From NCBI GenBank assembly GCA_021018995.1, contig CM037596.1, forward strand, positions 15,699,501-15,763,500: 64,000 nucleotides of DNA, in the 5' to 3' direction. The translations under genes and the position numbers were made by a program. The notes beneath the pieces were generated by a model. It saw only the letters and a list, made by a program, of their open reading frames with translations, was not told the origin of the DNA and made no database searches. Source of the stretch: Chloranthus sessilifolius (lineage: Eukaryota > Streptophyta > Magnoliopsida > Chloranthales > Chloranthaceae). Shown in pieces: positions 44,575 through 56,743 of the stretch (positions within the stretch are counted from its first letter, which is position 1; the number at the start of each line of letters is the position of its first letter).

Positions 44575-45080
44575 CTGATCATCAAGTAAAATAAATAATA
44601 AGTGTCATAGTAAGGCATAAGGGAGTATTTTGCTAATTCAATAATCACATTGCTAATCATTAAGCTGTATCTAATAATAATAATTATTACTAGTATTTAT
44701 TAATAATAATAATTATTATTATTCCAACATTATGATAATGAAATTTGACAAATGATAAGCATGTTATCAAGGGAAGAGCTATAAAAATTAATGGATAACT
44801 GTTAGTATCCAGTTATAATGAACTTGAACAGCTAAGCTCCCAAAGGCCTCAGATCAGTAGCAGGGAAAGGAGTTCACGTTTACCTCTGTTAACCGATACT
44901 AAAAGGAAACATTTTAAATTTCCCTCAATCATGAGAATAATTGTCCTTGTTTCAGGTATTTTACTGCTAGATTGAGGTTTCTCAACAACCAAAGGTATGC
45001 TTTCATGTTCAGGAAAAGTTCTGTATTTCATTGATAATCGTTCCTGCAACTCTTCTTCTTTAGGTCACCAAGCTTCCAGT
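44575..45080. other. Intronic spacer
   Basis: AT-rich, with TAATAATAATAATTATTA repeats near 44670-44720. No gene seen. Confidence 0.5.
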
Positions 45081-46045
45081 GCCTGTATTTCTGCTACTCA
45101 CGAGCCATCATCTTTCATACAAGATAAGATTATGGCCATGGAAAAGGATTGGACTTGGGAAATTGTGGAATCATCTATGCCTATTGAGTACAAATAGAGT
45201 ACAAGATTTAATAATTTGTTGATGGTTCAATCAAGATATACCACACCGGATTGGTTGTAAAGGGCCTCACTCAAGCACATTAAGTAGATAAAAAAGACAT
45301 TTACTCAAGTAGCCAAAATGCGCTATGTCATACACGTTCTTTTATTTACAATAACAAAGAACTGGAGTTTGTATATATTAGATGTGAATAATTATTCTGA
45401 AAATAAGAATCCAAAGGAAGAACTTTATTTGGAACTGCCTCTAGGATTTTTTTTAAAGATGGAAATAGTAATCGGGTAAGAAAACTGAAGAATGCTATTT
45501 ACGGTCTAAACCAACCTTTCCGCGCTTAAATTTCCAAGTTTCAAGAAGCGGTTAAGGAGCCAGTTTCAAACATGCCTCTCAGACCACTCTTCTCATCAAG
45601 ATATATGAGCCAGATACAGTGCTATTGCCTAGATCAATCATATTGTGGTTGAGATGAAGACATCTGAGTCAGATTACTACTTCCTATTACCTATGTCAAT
45701 CAAATTGTGGATGATATGATATGGAAGTTACAACTTATCTTAAAATTCAGTTAAAAGATAAGTTTGATAGGGTAATGGTCAGGTCCAACCAGGTTGAACC
45801 GGATTTTGAATTAACCACATCAGCAGCGCTTGAAAATAGGAGAATCTCGTCTGCACATATCCTATAAAAAGTGAAAATCATGAAAGTCAAGATTCTCCCA
45901 TATCTAAGGGCAGCAGATGTGGTTGAACTCAAAATGGGGTTCAACTTGGTTGGTCCTGACCATTGCCCAGTTTGATATTAAGGACTATGTGACGGGGAAT
46001 GTCAAGATCGAAAGTATTGAAGTTGAATCGAAACAGAATTTCAAC
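45081..46045 (+). pseudogene. Ty1/copia reverse transcriptase remnant, split by a MITE
   Basis: Copia blocks are readable with frame changes: HEPSSFIQDKIMAMEKDWTW (about 45101-45160), GLTQAH and TFTQVAKMRYV (about 45260-45330), ELYLELPLGFF (about 45420-45450), KLKNAIYGLNQPFRA (about 45484-45530) and IVDDMIW with the catalytic Asp pair (about 45700-45725). LKIQLKDKFD at 45740-45770 continues after the inserted MITE as IKDYVTGNVKIE. No LTRs were matched to it. Confidence 0.75.
45770..45968. mobile_element. MITE, Mutator-type, inside copia RT
   Basis: A 199-bp element with ends GGGTAATGGTCAGGTCCAAC and the complement of GGTTGGTCCTGACCATTGCCC. It is flanked by a perfect 9-bp duplication AGTTTGATA (45761-45769 and 45969-45977). 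Confidence 0.92.
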
Positions 46046-46925
46046 TTCAGGAAAAAAAAAAGAAGGTTACTGTTCACATGAACAGTGACGGACGTCCGTG
46101 AATAGTGATGGACGTCCGTGAAATAATGACGGACGTCCGTGATTTTTCCCCCTCATTGTCCGTAGGTCACGGACGTCCGTGGGGCACTACGGACGTTTGT
46201 GGACGTCGTGACGGGACTTCTAATTTTGAGTTTTTTGTTGCGAAAACTTTCCTTTTTAGTATTTTATTGCTATTAGGACTCTTTATTTCGAATTTAATTA
46301 TTGGTGGCCTATATATTAAGGCTTGTAAAGACTTTTTAATTAGTTATTGAATATTTTGAATGCTTTTATGCTTGGATATTCTTTGCCTGAGATGGGTTTG
46401 GTGTGAGGCCAAGGGAGTGATTCCCAAAAGCTATCTGTTTATTTTCTCTATTATCTATCACTGTCTTCTTTGAATCTTTTGCCTTATTGATCCCTGCTAG
46501 TTTTTTCTACATCTTAACCTATTGATTTCTTGATCCCTAAAACCATAAATCCCTTTCCGAATCCCAAATCAAACAGAGCCCAAAACCCTTTTCTAAGCCA
46601 TAAATCAAACCATAAGCCCATTACAAAACCATACACCTATTTTCAAAGCCCTAGTTAGAGCCCGCGAACCTACATTGGATCGAAGACGAACGCCCAAGCC
46701 TGGAAAAAGCTAGAGTTCTATCTCTAGATCGATCTCGCTTCAAATCTAATAGTACTTGCGCATCGGACTGGACCCTAACTAGATCTCGCGTGATCTACCA
46801 ACCTGAATTCTCTGAACCCTAAGGTATTTAAGATAGTTTTGAGATTAAGCTTGATTTAATTTCGGCAAAATCGCAAAACATCATATTCACGCATTTTAGG
46901 GTCCCGTCCCGCGTCACTATGCAAG
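46046..46925 (+). other. LTR-like sequence with GGACGTCCGT words
   Basis: It begins with the hairpin ACTGTTCACATGAACAGT (46069-46086). It then has five or six copies of ACGGACGTCCGTG (46087-46210), a TATA-like CCTATATATTAAGG (about 46307) and an untranslated, C/T-rich stretch. The layout resembles a retroelement LTR and leader, but ends, partner LTR and duplication were not found. Confidence 0.4.
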
Positions 46926-47362
46926 CTGAGGAATTTTCTAGGGATTGAAGTGTGATGTAACCCAATTTGTGGGACAAAAATAAATCGAAGATTAAATAAG
47001 GGGAGATGAAGAAGAAAAATTGGAAATATAGGAAGACAGAAGGGATTGATGTGCCATTTAAAGGCACAAAAACAGCCAATATTAGAGAGTAAACTGCTGT
47101 TATATGGCTGTTACAGACCTTAAATAAAAAATGTAATACTCTTAGTGACTAGTATTGGGTTTTAAATGGGCCTCAAAATATGGGCCACAAGTAATTCAGG
47201 TTACATAGGTTCCTACTTCTATTTTTTTTCTGCATGCGTCCTATGAAAGCAGGGATTCCAAACTCAAAATTATTCTATTATATCTGCACAAAAACTAAAG
47301 AAAAGAGAGCCATTACTTGCATGCAAGAAGTTGGCACTTGCATATAGTTTAAAAGAATACTT
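46926..47362. other. Intronic spacer
   Basis: AT-rich, no gene or bounded element seen. Confidence 0.45.
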
Positions 47363-47649
47363 GGTATTTTAGGGACCCGAGACATGTGAAAACACCATCT
47401 GAGCCGGTCTGATTTGAAGGCCATGATCTAAAGATCTTAGGATGAAAAAAGATTGGCACAAAGCATGATCTTTATCATATGGTTCAGTGCAGTCGAAGGC
47501 CACTATCTGATTCAACAGTTGACTGCATTGAATCATGTGTTAGGGATCTTGTTTTGTGCTAATCTTTTGCACCAAAGACCTTTAGATCATGGCCTTCAAA
47601 TCAGACGGTTTCGATGGTGTTTTCACATGGTACAAGTCCCTACAATACC
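47363..47649. mobile_element. Foldback MITE with GGTATT...AATACC ends
   Basis: Complementary arms include TAGGGAC/GTCCCTA, ATGTGAAAACACCATC and CTGATTTGAAGGCCATGATC. The centre holds CAGTTGACTGCATTGAATCA. No target duplication was identified. The GCCATGATCTAAAGATCTT words recall the 26497 MITE. Confidence 0.75.
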
Positions 47650-47983
47650 GAAGTCTTCCCTTTAAACTATGCTAAAGGGACAACTTCTCACATACAAGTA
47701 ATGGCTCCCTAAAGGAAATCAGCCTCCTTAAATGTCTGACTACAAGTTGAGTTTAGAGTGCTGAGAATCCACTCCTATTTAAACTGAGAGCTGTGTTAGT
47801 TTGGTGAAGTTGAGATCCTTAAAAATCTGACATTATATTATAAAGATAGGAGGTTCAAGGGTCTTGTTCTGGTGCTCAGTGGCACTTTTATAAAATGGGA
47901 AATCAAGTTCCTATAAAATCTGCAAAGAGAACTTTTAGAGATTAAAGATCTGTGATATAGGTTGAAAGAACAGAGTTATATGG

Positions 47984-48124
47984 AGGACAGAATTTATGCA
48001 GCAAAGTGCAGGCGGCTGATGTGACGCGATGCAATTCGCTGCAAGTGCGGCGGGGGCTCAATTGATGCAGGTCGGTGCAGCCAATCACGTTGCGCCACGT
48101 CAGCCGCCTGCACTTTGTCCTCAA
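47984..48124. repeat. GC-rich foldback
   Basis: AAAGTGCAGGCGGCTGATGT (about 48003) pairs with the complement of ACGTCAGCCGCCTGCACTTT (about 48098-48117). Inner GCTGCA/TGCAGC pairs complete a roughly 60-bp-arm hairpin. It is markedly more GC-rich than its surroundings. Confidence 0.75.
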
Positions 48125-48766
48125 CAAATCTTTCCTCCGCTTATAGTTTTCCTAGGTTGAAATACGGGGAATCTCAAGAGATAATTTTATGGGTTGGGAG
48201 ACTATAGAAAACTGAAGAAACCGAGATTTAAAAGTTGGCTTTCTAAATTTAATTTTAGCTTTGTTATTTAATGTTAAATTAGATTAGAAAGAGGATTTTA
48301 TTCAGGAAACTTAAGTCTATTATATATTACTGCTGCAAAAAGGAAAACAATTTATTTTATGTTAGTGAAATGAATTTGTATTTTGTGGGAACGGGAGTCT
48401 CCTTGGACTAGAAACCCTAAATTATGATTTATTCTCTCTCTCTCGATGATTGTTGATTCTTTGTTGAACTTGAGGTAAGTCTTTATTTAAGTTTCAAATT
48501 TTCCTTGCTTTAGATCTCCTCTTGTTATCACAAAAAGTTGCCAAATCTGACTGGGACATATTTCTTTCCAAATGAATTATACCTCTGACTCTAGGGTGAA
48601 AACTTAGTGGGTATCCAATTGAACAGAACCGTTATTTGACCAATGACATGAGTAGAAAGTCTGTGAATGCTACTTTGTTCAGGAGATTAGTAGGGAAATT
48701 GTCAGATTGATTAGTGCAACTATTACCCATCCTGATATTGAATATGTTGACTTTGGTTTATGGAGA
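48125..48766. other. Intronic spacer
   Basis: AT-rich, no exon or element supported. Confidence 0.45.
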
Positions 48767-48947
48767 GAGCTAGTATAGAATGATTGAGCCGATCACCGGC
48801 ATGTCGCATGCGAGCCCTGCACAGAGTGGACCTTGAGACGCACACAGACTTGAAAAGCATGGAGATCCGTGCATGTCTTAAATTCAAGACAGTGCACAGC
48901 TCGCACGCCTTGCGCCAGTGATCATGTCAGTCACTCTTTACTAGCTC
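48767..48947. mobile_element. Small MITE, Mutator-type
   Basis: 181 bp, with ends GAGCTAGTATAGAATGATTG and the complement of CAGTCACTCTTTACTAGCTC. It is flanked by TTATGGAGA (48758-48766) and TTATGAAGA (48948-48956), 8 of 9 alike. Inner GCATGTC/GACATGC pairs continue the fold. Confidence 0.8.
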
Positions 48948-48956
48948 TTATGAAGA

Positions 48957-50219
48957 ACTCACGGAAACATCATCTTAAAAGATTGAGTTACACCAAATCA
49001 AGTCTAGGAATAAGAACGTTATTAGCTTGAGATAGTTCACTTCAAATTACTGGCTAAGTTGACTCTAGTCACGTAGGCTCAAGGAATGGTTGAAGATCAA
49101 CTGTAGGGTTTTGGGAAAGGATTTGATGTTCTGGAAAAATAAAAAACAGAATGTAGTTTCAGAAACAAGTGCCGAAGCTAGCGTATCGAGCTATGCTTGC
49201 AACAGCTGGAGCACTCATTTGTCACAAAGTCCCTTTGTCAAATGCTTATAGCCTAGCTTTGACATGCAGCCAATTCTGTGTTCCATAAGTGTACAAAGGA
49301 TATCAAAATAGAGGAGGGTTTCCAAAAGTATTATCAAGATTCCCTATATTCTAATTGATCGGATTGAAAATTAACACATGGCAAGACCGGGTTTCATGTT
49401 CTAATTTGTAAGTTAATAATGACTAAATTTCATTCTTGAATTGACGGGTTGATTAAAAGAGTGAAAATATCCTGAAGTTTGAAAGACGATGTATGTGTGT
49501 CCATGCTTCTGGCCACAAACAGAAATTGAGAAAGGGAAGGCTTTCCCCTCTTGTGGAAATAAAACCTCACAATATTTTTAACCAAAACAAATGATAGATA
49601 AAGAAAGTTGCACTAAACTTTAGCAGGGTTTTTTATACATAGCCAACTGGAAGTGGGTTTGGACAGTCAGTTGGGTCGGTTTTTCTCCTCTTGCTTTGGT
49701 GGTCATGGGCGTTCAGCTGCTGCTGCTTACACCGGTGGGTTTGTCAATATTGCTACTGATGGTTTCTGTGTTTCAGGTAATGGTGGGTTCAATCGAATGG
49801 CTTCCAATAGTTGTAAAATTGAAGAACTGTGGTGAATGAAGGATGGAGGGAGAGGAGAGAAAATGTCATAGCATATGGGTTAAGAAAATATATAAAAAGG
49901 GAGATATAGTGGTAGAATCGCATGATGTGGTGGTGCATGAAGGATGGAGAGGAAAAAATGGTGATAGCATATGGGTTAAAACAAATAAATAAATGGGTGA
50001 AAGGGTAGTAAAATTGATTATAAATCCTGTTAATGGTGGTGCTAGCAGGGGTTTAGATATAGCTAAATATATGGTTTTTTTTATTATTTATTTATTAGAC
50101 CTAAAGTCAGTGGGCTATAAAAAAAAAATCTCTTTCTCAAGTAACAGGCACTTTTCACATCTAATAGAAATCATCCAAAAACATTCCTCAAGTAATTGAA
50201 GATGAATTTAGACACATAC
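48957..50219. other. Intronic spacer with a partial direct repeat
   Basis: Two related segments, GAATGAAGGATGGAGGGAGA...ATAGCATATGGGTTAA (about 49837-49885) and GCATGAAGGATGGAGAGG...ATAGCATATGGGTTAA (about 49937-49980), lie 100 bp apart. Short frames at 49653-49835 and 49993-50199 are not recognisable. Confidence 0.5.
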
Positions 50220-50303
50220 CTGACCATATTGGAAAATCCTTTTTAAGGCCTCCTCCAAATGTTGTTCATCTCCGTAGCGAAATCTTATAACATCATTTCT
50301 GAC
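50220..50303 (-). CDS. Host gene, exon (84 bp)
   Basis: The acceptor is TTTGTTAG, the donor GTATGT. It is phase 0 at both ends and open in that frame only: VRNDVIRFRYGDEQHLEEAL then KRIFQYGQ. It follows the exon at 50380-50493 in phase and leads in phase to GGGIPRRN. Confidence 0.72.
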
Positions 50304-50379
50304 CTAACAAATACAATGCACAGATGTTAATAAATACAGTTAAGACATGCATGGATGTGAGTTCAAATCACAAACTTAC

Positions 50380-50493
50380 CAAGAAGAATGACTTAAACAT
50401 ACTACATATACAATTGGCTGAACGAATTGATCCATCATCTAATTGCAGCCCATGACAAAATTCAGAACATTCAGATTGGAGAAGACGGTTATG
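50380..50493 (-). CDS. Host gene, exon (114 bp)
   Basis: The donor GTAAGT lies below 50380, with AAGAG as the likely acceptor edge at 50494-50498; the polypyrimidine tract is poor and the left edge uncertain. It reads HNRLLQSECSEFCHGLQLDD then GSIRSANCICSMFKSFFL, running straight into VRNDVIRF. It is the most upstream exon identified. Confidence 0.6.
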
Positions 50494-50499
50494 CTCTTA

Positions 50500-50804
50500 G
50501 CTGCTTGATCATAATAATTTCTAGATATTAATTCATTATCAATGCATAATCACCAAAGTTGGCAAAATTTTCAAACAAATCAGAAAAAATCGGCGACTTG
50601 CAATCATCCCAACTTTATTGCCGATTAATCGGCCAAGTCGCGACTCGGCAGATTAATTGGCAATGCTTGTGATGTAGTCTGATTCTTTCTTTTTCTTTTT
50701 TCAACTTCTACTTAAGGGGAAAAGAACCTTTAGGTTTTGTACTATTTTACTCAGTTTGTTCATCTAAAACCTTTAGATTTTGCCTATTTTGTACTATTTT
50801 GTGC

Positions 50805-50844
<40 letters not shown>

Positions 50845-51389
50845 TTTTTTTCAACTTAAAATATAATATGATGTACTCTTTTATCTTTTTTTTGAATTTT
50901 TTATTTTGCCCGATTTTTTTTCGACTTTGACCGATTTTTGATGATTTTTCCTGACTTAGACCCTCGTAGATTTATTGCTGACTCCCGATTATGTGACTAC
51001 GTATCAATGTTATATATTTAGCCATAATGCCAGTGGAAACTCTAACAAGAAGTAGACATAATTCCAAGAGTTCATGCATATAAATGAATTAGGTAAAATG
51101 CTATTGGTTGATATCAGTCATTTGCCAAATAAAGCAGAAACAATAGCTGTAAGAACTAACAATGTTGTCAATAAAAATAGCATTAACCATAGACATAAGG
51201 AAAATAATATTTCAGTTGTGATGACTCATTAAGGTTCCAAATTGTTTTTCCAGAACTCTTTGGAGAGGCCTTGAATTGATAAAAATATACTTAGAAAAAA
51301 TATCTTTCGAAGCAAAAAGATACGGAAGGATCTCTTTTAATGATATGTGAAGAGCAGTGTGCTAAACTCAAATATTAGTAAATAACCTT
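50500..51389. other. Spacer with a (TA)n tract and CGGC words
   Basis: GCCGATTAATCGGCCAAGTCGC near 50622 is an isolated dyad. Decayed ATCGGCGACTTG/CCGATTTTTG words lie at 50590 and 50925. (TA)n is at about 50806-50841. No gene seen. Confidence 0.5.
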
Positions 51390-51770
51390 ACGCTCTGTTT
51401 GGATATTTTCAAGGAAAAGGGTGGAAATGGATTTGAAGATCCCATGGATTCCAGCCCTTTTGGAATCCATAGGAATTCACCGTCTTTTGGAATTTGGATT
51501 TTCTAAATAGAAGGGGAGCACCATCGTTAGTGTACATAACACGCACCAAACCAGAAATTTGAAACAGGTTGATTTGACATAGGGCTGTCAATGGGTTAGG
51601 CCAAAATTATGGCTGCCCAATAAGAACACAGCAAATGCCCGACTAGACCTGACCTGATTGTACACTCGACCCAACCTGACCCGATGTTGCACTCAAGCCG
51701 ACCCGACCCGACGTCTGACCCAATAAAAACCCTTATTATATATATTTTGCATATTAAATATTAGGTCGGG

Positions 51771-52132
51771 ACAGAGGGAGTACAGTGAGAAGGAACGGGC
51801 CGGGGATGTGGAAGGCGAAAGTCCCGCCGAAGATTAAATTCACTGCTTGGCTGGTGGCCAAAAAGAAAATTCTGACTAGGGATCAACTAATTCGAAGAAA
51901 CATCCCGGTTATTAACAAATGTATGTTGTGCATGCGGGGGAGAGAGTCGGCGGAACACATCTTCCTGCATTGCTCTTTGCGAGATTCATTTGGCACAAGA
52001 TTTTCTTGATGTTCAAGGTGGAATCGGTCCTTCCGTACTGGCCGGTGCAGATGATGGAAATGTGGTTAGAGGTAAAGTTTGAGGATCCGAGGAAGGATCT
52101 TTGGCCTCTCACGATATATGTCGTCCTCTGGG
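51771..52132 (+). pseudogene. 5'-truncated L1-type LINE, left part (zf-RVT)
   Basis: It reads MWKAKVPPKIKFTAWLVAKK (about 51808-51867), then CMLCMRGRESAEHIFLHC, the zinc-binding zf-RVT motif, and after a one-base frame change LWPLTIYVVLWV at the Ty3 insertion point. The element begins directly after AGGTCGGG (51763-51770), its target duplication, so it was truncated when it inserted. Confidence 0.88.
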
Positions 52133-54564
52133 TGTGACGTCCCCAAATTCACACACCGGATCAATGCGCTCACTTGGAGACATCACACTACGTCATATAT
52201 TCATGATTTTAAATAAATCAATTATTCCATAAAGATCCGCATATAAACGCAACGGAAAAAAAACAACTATTAAAAGTGCACGGAATTTTTTTTTTTTTTC
52301 ATCATGAGAACAATACTAAATTATGAGATAACAACCTATTATACCAAATTGTATGGTTACTCCTTAAATTAAATAAAACTGAAATCAAACATAATCCATC
52401 ATTAGCCTGAACTTGTTCATAAAACAATCTGAATTAAACATCTAAAAATCCTTTCTAATGCATAAAGAAAATCCTATAAACTAAACTTCAAATCCATCTT
52501 CGCTCAGATCTGGATTTCCGTCAATCATTGAAGCGTTTACTTCATCCACTCTATGTATAGCTGTACTCCCTGGAATCCCAAACAATGGGTCAGTTTACCA
52601 AGTAAATTGGTATGGAGCAGACATGATGAGGCTAATAGAAAAGGTTCATAACTCAAATCATCTCATAAAAATCAAACAATAACATAGATATAGCATGTGA
52701 CATAAAGAATAAGTAAAGCAATAGAATGCAACTGAAACATAGCATTAAATCTAAATAAACATTATGACTTGGGTCTCTTCCCTAATTTCATGTGTGGTTA
52801 TTTGTAATTGTGCATTTAATGCTCATGAATCGGCATACATAATGGACATGGTTATCTCTTTCTTAATCATTATCCTAATCTTCTCTGATCCTTTGATTAG
52901 TATCTACGTTAACCTTCACATAACTTCTCTTCAGTTAAGTAGAAAGCTTAAAATTAAAGACCTTCCCCATCCCTTCAGTCTTATCATTAATGCATGGATG
53001 CATAACTTTTATTACTTGTCATTCTTATTCATGTTAATTCCTCTAGCATAAGCCCATAGGAATTCTATCATAATCATAGAAATATTTTATTTTCATGTGT
53101 CATGTCGTAAACGTATCTTTTCACTTTTATGAATGCCATGAATGTACATGCATAGAAAAACTTGAAATCAACCGATCATGCAATAGCTCTTTCACTTGTT
53201 TAGGCTTAATACATCATAAATATGTAATCTTTATCGATTCCTACTTGTTTCATGTTGTGTAAATCAAACATCCTAGCTTGCATGGATTCTAAGCAATAAA
53301 ACAATGATGAACATAAATAAACATTTAAGCATGATGATTAAATATAGACAATATTTGAATAAAAATTCATTGCTTGCATCCTAGACAAATTCTGAAATTC
53401 CTAACAAATTCTGGATTCTGGATGGATTCTGGATTCTGGACAGATTATGGTTTCTGAACAGATTTTGGGTTCCAAACAGATTCTGGATTCCAAACAGTTG
53501 GATTACGAACATATTACGGATTACGGGCGATTCTTGTTCCAAAGCAGTTACGGATTACGCATGGATTCGGATTCCAAACAAATTCGGATTACGGGCAGAT
53601 TACGGATTACTTGCGGATTACGGATTACGCATAAAATTCTGTGATCAATCACAAAACCCCGTGTACCATCGAAAACCCGTGATTAAGCATAAAAATTTAT
53701 CAATCTAATATGAAGGATATTCATTAAATGAAATAAACTCTAATTCCTATTTTATTGTGTTATCTACATTTCCGATTAATCTCAACATGATTTTTCCATA
53801 CCTCTAGTCTTTGCGTAAAATATTTATGTAACTTCTCTCCCTTGATCCAATTCGAAGCACTAATCCGAAAACCGGTCACGTCGTAAGCTCCTCTTGCGTT
53901 CTTCTAAGCCTTCAAACCAAAAACTCTAGGGTTCTTCTAATTTTCCTCCTTCTCTATGAGGTTATTAAGTTATAAGAGTTATGAAAAAATTCTGTAAATT
54001 AATCTCTATATTTATAATACTTTATGATTTCCTATTTAAGATCTAATTCTATTTAGAATGCTTTAAGGTTTCCTATTTAAGATCTAACTCTATTTAGAAT
54101 ACTTAAGGTTTCCTATTTAAGATCTAACTCTATTTAGAATTTCCTACATGGGTCTTAAGTGATTCTATGGGCTTTTAATTACTTAATAGGTCTTTAATTA
54201 GTTATTGGGTCTTTAATTACTTAATGGGTCTTTAATTAGTTAGTAATGGGTCTTTAATTAGTTATTGGGTCTTTAATTAATTATTGGGTCTTTAATTACT
54301 TAATGGGTCTTTAGTTAATTTACTAACATATTTTAAAAGTCCATTAAACATTGCTAAACGCACCCCAATTATTACTAACACATATTTAAGGGCTTTTAGG
54401 CTATATTAATTAGATTAATTAATTATCATGAGTCATTATAAAATAAAGTACGCATTACATTCATGCATAAAATTCATCACATCCATCAAATCAATTAAAC
54501 TAATCATAATTACAAATCTAGCAAATAATTAAGGACTAAATAACGAAAAATCTCGGTCGTTACA
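52133..54564 (-). repeat. 3' LTR of the minus-strand Tekay-like element (complete)
   Basis: 2,432 bp, bounded by TGTGACGTCC and CGTTACA on the plus strand. Contains the GGATTCTGG word array at 53402-53640. Confidence 0.93.
53402..53640. repeat. LTR array of GGATTCTGG / GGATTACGG words
   Basis: Roughly 20 units of 8-14 bp: GATTCTGGATTCCAAACA, GGATTACGGATTACG and similar. Homologous to 60165-60440, but with a different unit order and number. Confidence 0.88.
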
Positions 54565-54579
54565 TTCTTCCCTCCTTAT
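54565..54579 (-). promoter_or_regulatory. Polypurine tract
   Basis: On the minus strand, AAGGAGGGAAGAA abuts the 3' LTR. Confidence 0.85.
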
Positions 54580-54599
54580 TGAAAATTTCGTCCTCGAAA

Positions 54600-54929
54600 T
54601 TAGATCGTACCTGAAGTAAAAAGGTATGGATATTCCTTCCTCATATCATCCTCGCGCTCCCAAGTAGATTCTTCTTGTGAGAGGTGCTTCCAATTAACCA
54701 AGACCAATGGAATCTTCTTATTACGCAGTGTTCTCTCCTTTCTTTCTAGAATTGAAATTGGTTCCTCAATGATAGTCATATCCTTCTCAATTTCCAATGG
54801 CTCCAAATCGATTACATGCGAAGAGTCCTTGATATACTTCTTCAACATTGATATGTGAAAAATATTGTGCATCCCGGCTAACTTTGGTGGCAACTGAATC
54901 CGATACGCCGTCTCTCCAATCCTCTTCAA
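54600..54929 (-). CDS. Integrase C-terminus and chromodomain of the minus-strand Tekay-like element
   Basis: The open frame reads [40 protein letters not shown] and a chromodomain ([20 protein letters not shown]). It is shifted one base from the integrase frame, which ends near 54926. Homologous to 40080-40344. Confidence 0.9.
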   Translation of the reverse strand: MKRIGETAYRIQLPPKLAGMHNIFHISMLKKYIKDSSHVIDLEPLEIEKDMTIIEEPISILERKERTLRNKKIPLVLVNWKHLSQEESTWEREDDMRKEYPYLFTSGTI

Positions 54930-56743
54930 TATTTCAAAAGGTCCAACATACTCGGACTTAGTTTTCCTTTCTTTCCAAATCTCATCACGCCCTTGATAGG
55001 TGATATTTTGATAAAAACTAAATCTCCCTTAGCAAATTCTGCATCTCTCCTTTCTTTATCCGCGTAACTTTTCTGCCAGCTTTGAGCCGTCTTCATACGT
55101 TCTCTGATTAGCTGCACTTGTGTCGCCGCGTCTTCAACAATCTGTGGTCCAAGTAGGTTTCTTACTCCAACCTCATCCCAGCATAATGGTGTTCTGCAGC
55201 TCCTTCCGTAAAGTGCTTCATATGGTGACATTTGAATCGTTGATTGATAACTGTTGTTGTACGAAAACTCTGCTAATGCTAAGTGATCATCCCAACTTCC
55301 CTTAAAATCTAGCGTGCATGCTCTTAACATGTCCTCTAAAATTTGATTCAACCTCTCAGTCTGACCATCTGTCTGAGGGTGAAAAGCTGAACTATACTCC
55401 AATCTTGATCCCATACCATCCTGAAAACTCTGCCACATACGTGAGGTAAACCTGGAATCTCTATCGGAAATAATACTCGCTGGCACTCCATGTAAACGTA
55501 CAATTTCTCTTATGTAGATATCTGCCAGTTGCGTAGACGAAAAAGTAGTCCTGACTGGAATAAAGTGTGCTGATTTTGTCAGTCGGTCTACTACCACCCA
55601 AACCGAATCGTTCCTTCTCTTCGTCCTCGGCAATCCCGTGATAAAATCCATACCAATGCTCTCCCATTTCCATCCTGGTACAGGTAACGGCTGTAATAAT
55701 CCTGGTGGTTTCTTGTGCTCAGCCTTCACTTGCTGACAAGTAAGGCATCTTGACACATAATCTGCAATCTCTCTCTTCATATCTGGCCACCAATAATTCC
55801 TCTTTATATCTTGATACATCTTTGTACTTCCAGGGTGTATCGCGAATTTTGATCTGTGAGCATCGTAGAGAAGTTCCTGCTTCATTTCCGCATCATCTGG
55901 TATGCAATATCTTCCCTTGAATAATATTATTCCATCATCCCTACATGTTACTTCTGCATTTTTACTCTCCTTCAAACGAACTAGAACTGGATCTTCTAAC
56001 TGCTTCCCTCTAATTTGATCCAATAGTACCGGCTTAATGTCGATGTAGGATAACAAAGCCCTTGGTCTAAGTATCTTCTCTGGAACATTCCTACTCGGCG
56101 CATCAGCTACTATGTTAGCCTTCCTTGGGTGGTACCTAGTCTCAGGATTGAAGTCTATCAAAGTCTCCATCCACCTCCTCTGTCTCAAGTTCAGATCCTT
56201 CTGCGTAAACAAGTACTTTAAACTCTGATGGTCCGTTGATACGATGAACTTCTCCCCGTAAAGGTAATGTTTCCATAACTTCAACATGAAAATAATTGCT
56301 GCGAGCTCTAAGTCATGTGTCGGGTAGTTCCTCTCATGATCTTTCAATTGCCTTGAAGCATAGGCGATAACTTTCTCATTCTGCATCAACACACCACCCA
56401 AACCCTTATTTGACGCATCTGTATAAATAAGAAAACCTCCACTACCTGATGGTGTCGTCAAAATTGGTGCGGTTGTCAATCTTCTTTTTAACTCTTGAAA
56501 ACTCTGCTCGCATTCATCGGACCAAACAAATTTCGCCTTCTTCCCTGTTAAATTTGTAAGCGGTCCAGAAATCTTTGAAAAACCTTCTACAAATCTTTTA
56601 TAATACCCTGCTAAACCAAGAAAACTTCTAATCTCGGTCACGCTCTTCGGTCGTACCCACTGAACAATTGCCTCGATCTTCGCAGGATCAACAGTGATTC
56701 CTTTCTCATAAACCCGATGGCCTAGAAAAGCCACCTCCGTCAT
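54926..56743 (-). CDS. RT thumb, RNase H and integrase of the minus-strand Tekay-like element
   Basis: A 605-residue open frame. It starts at [20 protein letters not shown], just after a stop in the RT connection. RNase H has [11 protein letters not shown] and [16 protein letters not shown]. The integrase zinc finger has [14 protein letters not shown] and CLTCQQVK. The catalytic residues are in [21 protein letters not shown] and [14 protein letters not shown], all three acidic positions present. The GPY-like end [11 protein letters not shown] shows no intron, unlike the element at 33076. The last residues are out of frame owing to a one-base loss. Confidence 0.93.
   Translation of the reverse strand: MTEVAFLGHRVYEKGITVDPAKIEAIVQWVRPKSVTEIRSFLGLAGYYKRFVEGFSKISGPLTNLTGKKAKFVWSDECEQSFQELKRRLTTAPILTTPSGSGGFLIYTDASNKGLGGVLMQNEKVIAYASRQLKDHERNYPTHDLELAAIIFMLKLWKHYLYGEKFIVSTDHQSLKYLFTQKDLNLRQRRWMETLIDFNPETRYHPRKANIVADAPSRNVPEKILRPRALLSYIDIKPVLLDQIRGKQLEDPVLVRLKESKNAEVTCRDDGIILFKGRYCIPDDAEMKQELLYDAHRSKFAIHPGSTKMYQDIKRNYWWPDMKREIADYVSRCLTCQQVKAEHKKPPGLLQPLPVPGWKWESIGMDFITGLPRTKRRNDSVWVVVDRLTKSAHFIPVRTTFSSTQLADIYIREIVRLHGVPASIISDRDSRFTSRMWQSFQDGMGSRLEYSSAFHPQTDGQTERLNQILEDMLRACTLDFKGSWDDHLALAEFSYNNSYQSTIQMSPYEALYGRSCRTPLCWDEVGVRNLLGPQIVEDAATQVQLIRERMKTAQSWQKSYADKERRDAEFAKGDLVFIKISPIKGVMRFGKKGKLSPSMLDLLKY

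Noticed and set aside
49653..49835. 60-residue Gly-rich frame
   Set aside because: No family, no splice partner and no codon-phase link to the host exons.
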